Position numbers and translations under genes: made by a program | DNA from: Allodiplogaster sudhausi | Taxonomy: Eukaryota; Nematoda; Chromadorea; Rhabditida; Diplogasteridae | Direction of reading: 5' to 3' | Length of the DNA: 64,000 nucleotides | Assembly: GCA_945643635.1 (NCBI GenBank) | Contig: CALZFC010000006.1 | Span: 7,338,501-7,402,500, forward strand | The notes under the pieces: model-generated | Database searches by the model: none | Told to the model about the DNA's origin: nothing | Seen by the model: the letters and a program-made list of their open reading frames with translations, nothing else | Shown here: one piece after another, positions 56,585 through 64,000 of the stretch | How positions within the stretch are numbered: position 1 is the stretch's first letter | Layout: the number at the start of each line of letters is the position of its first letter

Positions 56585-58169
56585 CAGTACCGGCCAAAAA
56601 GATACAAACACTAACATATTTTGCTATATTTTTCTTCAAAGTTGACGAAACTGAATGAAATTTTCATGTTTAATTCTATGTACTGTCAGACTACTAACAG
56701 TAGATTATTGGTTTCATTGATCGATTACAGGGCAAGAAAAATCAATACTTCGAATTATCCAGGATGTACATTTATTGGCGTGCTAGACAAAATGATTTAT
56801 TTCTATGATATTTGGGTAGTTTATATTATATAGAAGGTTGAAATGTATTCTATGACATCAATGCGATAAGTTGTTGGCCTAATTGTTATTTATTCATATG
56901 CCTTACATACTGCCCACCTTCAGATCGAGATTCATTCACTCGGCCTTAGATGCAGGAGGTTCAGCGGGATTAAATCGTTCATTTACTGCTATGCCTAGAG
57001 TATTAATGATGTCCATATATTCGCAGGTAATCACTGAACAACTTCAAATGGTTAATTGAGCTGTGGAAATTAGGTACTAACTATTTGTGCACACTTTGAT
57101 CACCGCAGTCCACTTTGGCCAGCAGTGCAAAAGTGCTAAAAGTGATGTTATGAGGGGTCCGTGTTTGGAAATCGGTTTTACCTATCTATAATGATACTTA
57201 ATAAGCTTTTCTATCTTCAGCAGCCTTATTTGATCGCTGGTTTCATGAGGCCACAAAGGGAGAGACAAATCGTTTGAATGTACCCTGGCGTAGAGTAGTA
57301 CTTTGCTATATAAGGGTGGAAACAACCGAAAAGTTTTTAGATCGAGTCTAAAATAGCTTTCATCGATACAACAGAGTGTTCTGCAATAGTCTAAAACTCA
57401 ATTAGCTGATTTAAGATTGTGATTGATCTAGTACAGACAGCTGTCAATACACGGTACTACTCAATTCTTTGTGTATATTCAAACGATCTACTGTTCATTG
57501 TGGCATAATCAAGCCAGGGATGAAATAAGGCTGCTGTAGATAATAAGCTTATTAAGTATCATTATAGATAGGTAAAACCAATTTCCAAACGCGGACCCCT
57601 GCACAACATCACTTTTAGCACTTTTGCGCTGCGGGCCAAAGTGGACTGCGGTGTTCAAAGTGTGCACAAATAGTTAGCACTTAATTTCGACGGCCCAATT
57701 AACCATTTGATTTTGTTCAGTGATAACCTGCGAATATATGAACATCATTAATACTCTAGGAATAGCAGTAAATGATCGATTCTATCCCGCTGAACCTCCT
57801 GCATCTACGACAGAGTGAATGAATCTCGATCTGAAGGTAGGCAGCATGTAAGGCATATGAATAAATAACAATTAGGCCAACAACTTATCGCAGGGATGTC
57901 ATAGAATACATATCAACCTTCTATCCAATATAAACTTCCCGAATATCAAAGAAATAATTCATTTTATCTTGCACGCCTATATATGTGCAACTTGGATAAT
58001 TCGAATTATTGATTTTTCTCGCTCTGTTGTCGATCAATGAAACCAATAATCTACTGTTAGTAGTCTGACCGTACATAGAAACAACCCTGAAAATTTCATT
58101 CAGTTTCGTCAAATATGAAGGAAAATATAGTAAAATATGTTAGTGTTCGTATCTTTTTGGCCGGTACTG
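56585..58169. mobile_element. Long palindromic Tc1-type MITE, 1585 bp
   Basis: Ends CAGTACCGGCCAAAAAGATAC and GTATCTTTTTGGCCGGTACTG, each bordered by TA. From memory, the ends differ from those of C. elegans Tc1 at about two of the first 20 positions. Almost the whole element is an inverted repeat. Left arm 56585 to about 57290 pairs with right arm about 57478-58169, around a spacer of about 190 bp. Arms are diverged but collinear. The ORFs in the arms carry no transposase signature (no DDE region), so it is a non-autonomous foldback element. Confidence 0.85.
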
Positions 58170-58292
58170 TAAAGGTTCATAAATGCATAGATTCTTAATA
58201 TGAGAAAAAGATATGTGGGAATTTTTAGCGGCCTAATGTAAGGATGTAACTTAATAAATTAAAATAAATAATTATTCTAATATATGATAAAC

Positions 58293-58783
58293 CAAAGCCG
58301 CAATACTCGACAATCTCGCTGAAGGCGGCGTCGAATCGCTCTTCTCTCAACTGCTCCATCAGACCCGGCGTCAGGGGTGGCCGGGGGCCGAAAATATACG
58401 GCCCCGGCCCCCAGGGTAGGCCCCGGCCCCCGAGGTCGGCCCCGGCCCCCGAGGTCGGCCCCGGCCCCGGCCCCCGTGGTCTACCCCGAAGGAGGCCCCG
58501 ACCCCAAAGCTAAAAAATTTTCTTTAAAAAATTTCGCGTCGTGGGAAAAATCCATTAAAAATTTAGAAAATGCGTATGTGCAATACATATGTAACGCATA
58601 CTGAATAAATAGTTTCACATTTCATCATAAATTTTCTCATAATTTGTTCACCTGGGGGTGAACTTCATTTAATTATCCACAGCCCCCAGGGGGCCCCCGA
58701 GGTCGGCCCCGGCACCCGCTCCCGAGCTCGGCCCCGGCCCCGGCCCCGGGGCCGGCCACCCCTGCCCGGCGTGGCGAGCGCCA
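58293..58783 (-). pseudogene. UDP-glucuronosyltransferase exon split by a hAT MITE
   Basis: Removing the insertion and one target copy leaves a 90-nt exon between a TTTCCAG acceptor and a GTTTAT donor. It reads TPGLMEQLREERFDAAFSE, then IVEYCGF. This matches the region of animal, especially nematode, UGTs that reads L-x2-L-x3-KFD-x-hxxE-x5-CGF. As it stands the exon is interrupted by 393 bp of GC-rich DNA, so the gene is presumably inactive. No other UGT exon was found within about 1.5 kb on either side, so this may be an isolated relic. Confidence 0.7.
58372..58764. mobile_element. hAT-type MITE, 393 bp, with exact 8-bp target duplication
   Basis: Terminal repeats CAGGGGTGGCC and GGCCACCCCTG, flanked by identical CCCGGCGT at 58364-58371 and 58765-58772. 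The interior has repeated CCCCGGCCCCCGAGGTCGG units at both ends and an AT-rich centre. It has no transposase. The identical target copies suggest a fairly recent insertion. Confidence 0.9.
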
Positions 58784-60438
58784 CTGGAAATACAGTCATT
58801 GTCTAACTCGCAATCAGTCCAGGATGGTGTAAATTGGCGTACTATCTGAATGTAAGAAGGTGTAATCCAATTTGTAATTGAAAAATTAAGACATACGCTG
58901 TATTATATGTTGTTCTCATGGACGGGTTGATCATTTTTATATTGTATATGTATGTATTTCGAAACAACGAGTGCAGAGTTGATACACTTTTTTCTTTCTT
59001 GTTTTTATACTTTGTTCGAACTCTGAACTTCCGGTGTCTCTCTCTCTAATTTCATTCCAATTTTCTCTGTCCCTCCCTTCTTGCGATTATTCGTGCTGCC
59101 AGTCTGGCCGGAAGGATACACAATTTTAGACAGTGAGAATATCGAATCGTCAAGGACTCTTTTGCGTCAGATTATGGCTTGAATGTATTGCCCGACACAG
59201 GGACTCATTTTTAAAGTTTCTTCCCTTTCACTTTCAAAGTTTCGTACTAAGTTTTGCGAATATCCCCACCTATTATTTCTTCTTATGTTCCATATTAATC
59301 CCACATTCCTTTCTCAATTGAGTCAGTGTGTTCAGTTACCTAGACGGTCTCTGCATATATATATATTTGATCTCTTCCAATCAATGCGATAAATAAATTC
59401 AAATTCAAATTAAAATATCGTCAATTACTGAAGACCCAATGACATATTACATTCTGTATTGGTTTTTCTTCTTTCATATAGAAAATCATACACACATAAG
59501 AATTTGACTTGACCTAATTGTAAATTTAAAAAAAAAGTTGCAAAGCCTTACCTGTAAAGAAAAAAAAAACAATGTTGACGCTCATGAATACTGTGGGAAG
59601 CCCAGTGCTTTTGCGCTCGGATTCGCATAGATATAGATTAAAAAATTCCAAGCAAATAATTTGATGTCGCAATGTATAATGGAAATAAAATAAGGCGAAG
59701 CAATGAATGTTACATCTCATAATTTAATTGCGAAACTTCATATCATTGAGAATCATTGAGAATTGTGCATACTATGAGTAGATCTCTTTGATCACGCAAT
59801 CGGCGTGTTGAGTTGCGCCAGTTGGTCCTATGTAATATCCTTTAAAGAAAGTATCCGGCGTATCATTATACAGTAACGCTAAAGAACCAGTGTGAATGCG
59901 TGCGCTCATAATGTCGCTCTGTCGAGAGAACATGTGAAATAGGAGGGCGGCTCTGACCTACCGTAGCTAATTTTCTACCCGCTAGCTTTCAGGTTACTAT
60001 TGCTCAGTATGTAATGAAAGAAATTCGGTCAAACTTTCTGGATAAATGTTTTTTTTCTCGATAAGATGAACTTATCTCCACAAAACAAAACTTGGGTTAA
60101 TTATTTCCCGGACGTTTTTCTCATAATAAAAAACTAATAGTTTAAAATAAATAGACACTGTAGATCGTCAGGACGGACGGCATCTCCCTCAATGCGAAGT
60201 CGTTCTTGTTCATGCGGGAGCAATGAAATGATATAACTCTATACATAGAGAATAAATATTATTGTTGTTATTCCCCTCATCTCTCTCCATCTGCATTATG
60301 GGCAATTTATTTCGAAGAAAATTGTTTGAAGCTGAAACATGAGCGCTCTGACTTTCCGAAGACATGAAAAAGGGCAATATTTAGGGTTTGAAGATTTTTT
60401 AATACTTTTACATAGATTCCTTGTTTCATCAAAACAAT
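58784..60438. other. Gene-poor spacer
   Basis: About 1.65 kb of AT-rich DNA with a short CT run near 59038-59050. Short ORFs here have no motif or splice support. Confidence 0.45.
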
Positions 60439-63400
60439 TCAAGCAAAATTAGCGAGTATATTCTGAATCTTTTCGTTCTGGCCGTCCAATGTGTTGACAA
60501 TACCACGAAGAGATTCAAGCGAGCCGCCTTCGACGACTGATTCCAGGCAGTTCTAGAAGGGAAAGAAGAGATGAAGTGAATCAACGATTTACAAAAATTG
60601 ATGTTCCCTTGTTAATGTACAAAGTCGAATGAACAACTTTCCTAATGCTGTGTTTTGAGGAGGAAGATGACTGTTAAAATATCAAATTACTTCTTTTCTA
60701 CAACCAAAACCTCTTGTAGAATGTCGGCGGTCTCTTTGATGACTCGTTCTGCCTCGTCGAGTGGCTGCCTGTCCACTGCCATGTCATGCTTGGAATCGCG
60801 CACGAAGCGAATCACTTCGAACAACTCCTTAAAATCAAGAAATTACTGTTTAAAAATGGATTGGAATCAATATCAACATTACAAGTGAGAAATCTGTTTT
60901 GAACAGAATTTATATCAAAAAAGAAATGTTTTACATCGATTCCTTCCTCTAGAATGCTGACGACGTTGAAGGAGAATGCCAGCTTTTCGGCGACATTTCT
61001 GAGTTATTTGCAGATAAATTCGATAAATAGAAATAAAAAAAAAATACCTACTGAGTTTAAAAACCACGCCATGTCATAAAAACTAAAAATATCAAAATGT
61101 TAAAATTAACCTTTCATTATCTTTGTCAACGAACCGATCCGCACATTCTCTAACCTCGGATATGAATGACTGTAAAATATCTATTTCTGAGAAAAATGTC
61201 ACCAACGTCAAGTTCAATAATTAATAACCTGAAATGTTTCACAAACATTTTCGACTTCTCCTTCTAACTCGCTGCCAAATGAGAGCACCAAGGAGGCCTT
61301 TCTTTAACGTAAAAAAGGGTGTAACATAAAAAATATTACACCATCGAGTAAAGAACAGCAAATAACCTTATAGTTGTTGTAATGCAAAAAAACATTAATA
61401 TATGTACATGCTTCTTAATGTACCCAATGTTACCTGCTGATTAGCTTAGCGAAAATAGTCGCGAAAAGATCAAGAAGATAGCGAAAGAATCGGCTGAGCC
61501 ACTCTCCGATTTCTCGGCCGAAGAGCGAGTGAAGAATCATGAGAATACGAAGGGCGTGCTCCAGCCGGACGGCTGGCGAGGAAAGATGTCAAATTTTGGT
61601 TTTCTTACTTTATATATTTCTGTTATAATTCTTTCAATAACTTGGCACAAGCCTGACTTTATCATTTTAAAAGGGAACTATTTTAGTTAAAAACAGTGCA
61701 CAAGTTGCAAAACCACCTGACCAACGACAGTCGAACAACGCTCTTCCACAATGTAGTCAATATCGAAGAAAGACAACTGCAATTGCACGCGAGCGACTGA
61801 CGATGAGTTCTGCAGGGAAATGCCTTTTTTTAAAGCAAAATATGTCAAAAATTAAAGGCCTCTACTAATATATTAAAGCAGTAAGATTCGAAATAACAAG
61901 ATGCATATGTACTATATATTCATATATATCTATATTACCGGCTTAAGAGCAAATTCATTCAAAACGGGCGTAATCAAGAGGGCTGCACCGCGCGATTCCG
62001 TGAATTCCGACACCTGAAAAATGTTTATTTAATCGCCTCTCTGAAAAATTTATTTTGTAAAATGTACTCGTTCTTTCAATTAAGTTTTAAAAATAATTCT
62101 GCAAATGCTAAACTAATGCAGCGAATAATTTTTAATGAATAAAAAAATAACATCAGTGTCGTCAGTTGCCCTCTGCTGCAGCACTGCGCCCCTTCCGTCT
62201 GTGCTATGAAAAGCGCCAATGGTCTCCGTAACGAACCTGAGCAGCAGGAAAAGGGCGGGAATTCAAAATTCAATGTACTACCTCTGAAGAGTCCATTCCT
62301 CAGGTTGGCGTCTCTCGCCACTGGCGCAGTGAATGAAGAGGAGATCAAGGCTGGCCTGAGGCGTGAAGAGATCCGCCAGTAACATGGAAACGACTGATAG
62401 GGATGCCTGCAATATCAATTGGTTTTATTTACTTAGTATATACTGGGAGCCAGAACAGAAAACTCGACACATCGAATGATTTTCAAGCATTCAACCGTAA
62501 ATGGAAACCACCGTACAACTTTTAATGCACGTCCGAAATTTTTTTTTAGAAAAGAAGGAAACAGATGAGCCAACGTCAAGTTGCGCTCGCGAACGCAGGA
62601 AGCCAAGATCGTAGAGGCGATCAAATTCGTTCTTTTCATACTCTAACTCCTACAAAAATGTGGCGTCGCATGTAAATTTAAAAGTCTAATAACAAAATAC
62701 AAGATTACCTACTGAAAGAAATGAAAGAGATTAAAGTGTTAAAGCTTAATTAAAATAGTTCTCTCGCCTTAGTCCTCGGAATGATGTAGACGAATTGCTT
62801 TGAGCTTTTTGGCACATTGCAGATACTCGAGAACGTCAGCTTCGTCATCGTCTCCTGCATCTATTTTATCAGATTTTAAAGCTTATATGTACTTATTGTG
62901 TGATTAAAAAACATAATTAAGTTATATAGACTGAGAATAGACAACATATTCCTTGAATTACTTTTTGTACTTGTGGCTCGACTTTGTTCTCGGAACTCCC
63001 GCCAGTTTTTACTGCAACAAAAACGAGCATCATTTCAGAGCCATACAACAACACCGCAAAACGTAAAGTTATACACAATTCAGGAAGCTTCTGTTGGTTT
63101 GTTATGCGAAGTGCGCCTCGCGATTTGGTCCTCTCTTCACCCTCTTCCATCGATTTCGAGGTCATTTCTTTGCCTTTTTTCTTCGATTCGGGCGTTTTCG
63201 GCGACTTGTGCTTCGCAGGGCTTGCTAGTAAAAAATTTTTTTCTAAATATTGGTCCAGGTGCTTTTCTATGAACTGGTCTTCTCTTATAAATCACCAAAG
63301 CAAAGATTGTTTGCTCGCACTCGTTTATGAAGACAAGGAATAATAAGAAAAATGACAAGAAACCGCACATGTTCCGGATCTCTTCGTATTCTGGCTGCGC

Positions 63401-64000
63401 GTCTTTGACCGGCCATCCTCTGGCTGTTTACGTGAAGCGCGCATTTCTTAAAAAAAAACAAAAACCTTTTTCGCAAACAAATTTATTGCTTGTTATTAGG
63501 TCGGCCTTCTCGTTTATATCAGCACTTACGTTTTATGTTCTTCCGTGCGGGTTTATCGGTCTCAACATCCGATATTATAGCATCCGAGGATTTGTTGTCG
63601 GCTGGCGGTTCTTTTGATGTTTCCTAAAACAAAACAATAGAAACAGAAAAAAAAAATCAAAAGACGAATTCCTAATTCTCCGTGTAACAGAAGAAGTAAC
63701 AGCCAAATTAAGCACTATCAGAGAGATTGCGCAACAGTCCCTCTATAAATTTAAGTAACTGGCCTGATTTTCAATAATCATATTTGTTTAGTTAATTTAT
63801 ATATATATTTTTTTATTATAAATAAGTTTTCATGATTAAAACAAAGTGAAAAAAATGAGGATGACATCGTAAACAGCAAGAGTCGCAATAGTCAACGGCA
63901 TCGTCTGCGGTTTTCTCTCGATGAGCACAAAGAGAATGCGTCCGGGATCCGTGGCGGTGAGGAAGCGGATGAACTCGGAGATGTCGCCGTTCACGAGCTC
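60439..64000 (-). CDS. Unrecognised multi-exon gene, 5' end beyond the window
   Basis: The 3' half is well fixed. Exons 62649-62575, 62406-62282, 62236-62152, 62013-61939, 61809-61722, 61572-61434, 61301-61229, 61169-61111, 60998-60935, 60827-60711 and 60552-60439 (stop 60441-60439) all join in phase. They encode a helical, Leu-rich region (ALRILMILHSLFGREIGEWL; IIVNT-like repeats are absent) ending QNILANFA. Upstream is an exon ending FVYIIPRTK at 62768 with a probable GC donor. Next come Lys/Ser/Glu-rich exons at about 63000, 63240-63110 (KHKSPKTPESKKKG), 63450-63370 and 63620-63530 (a frame ending KPARKNIK). An exon at the window edge, from 64000, contains DISEFIRFLTATDPGRILFV. The Lys-rich linker suggests a nuclear protein. 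I cannot assign a family. Confidence 0.72.

Noticed and set aside
56621..56833. 70-codon ORF inside the palindromic element as a transposase
   Set aside because: No catalytic DDE or helix-turn-helix features, and the mirrored ORF in the other arm is simply the inverted repeat.
1..64000. tRNA, rRNA, CRISPR or bacterial operon features
   Set aside because: No tRNA A/B-box pair, rRNA core or regularly spaced direct repeats were seen by eye. The intron-rich genes rule out a prokaryotic source. A tRNAscan run would be decisive for tRNAs.

Overview
This is a eukaryotic window. Genes are split into short exons (about 25 to 340 nt) with GT-AG introns, intergenic DNA is AT-rich, and there is abundant (CT)n/(GA)n and TA-rich microsatellite DNA. 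The animal is most likely a nematode. The clues are a Tc1-like terminal repeat, a Thr-rich linker followed by a Cys-x-x-Cys-Pro motif, a nematode-style UDP-glucuronosyltransferase exon and Ly6-type ectodomains. I cannot name the species, and the phylum call is an inference. Exon boundaries were worked out by hand by requiring intact splice sites, compatible phases and a continuous reading frame.

Left end, plus strand (0.3-10.7 kb): three RNA-processing genes lie head to tail. They are a 15-exon terminal nucleotidyltransferase of the TUT/GLD-2 class (315-5072), the tRNA-splicing endonuclease subunit TSEN34 (5772-9136) and LSM2 (9502-10655). The gaps are about 700 and 365 bp, so an operon is possible.

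11.3-30.3 kb, minus strand: an expanded family of single-pass membrane proteins, each with a signal or anchor exon, a Ly6/three-finger ectodomain, a transmembrane exon and a cytoplasmic region that I do not recognise. Copy A (11.3-16.0 kb) has in-frame stops. Copy B (22.4-27.3 kb) is nearly intact. Copy C (28.7-29.8 kb) is a broken 5' part. Between and around them are a Thr-rich mucin-like exon, a hAT-type MITE, a short TA-flanked MITE, a GC-rich inverted-repeat element and tandemly duplicated flanking DNA.

30.3-39.2 kb: no convincing gene. The region is dominated by blocks of (CT)n and (GA)n, with some diverged non-coding repeats.

39.2-48.4 kb: a plus-strand gene for a secreted, Cys-rich, probably GPI-anchored protein (39232-43852), with a decayed non-LTR retrotransposon fragment in an early intron. 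It is followed by a complete eight-exon minus-strand gene for a 299-residue multi-pass membrane protein with an internal two-fold repeat (45411-48381).

48.4-60.4 kb: repeat-rich and gene-poor. It holds a small membrane-protein ORF, a diverged paralogue of the 17-18 kb locus, an inverted fragment copied from the gene at the right end, a long palindromic Tc1-type MITE with a nearby single-arm relative, and a UDP-glucuronosyltransferase exon split by a hAT MITE with an exact 8-bp target duplication.

Right end, minus strand (60.4-64.0 kb): the 3' half or more of an unrecognised gene with a Lys/Ser-rich linker and a helical C-terminal region. It runs off the window.
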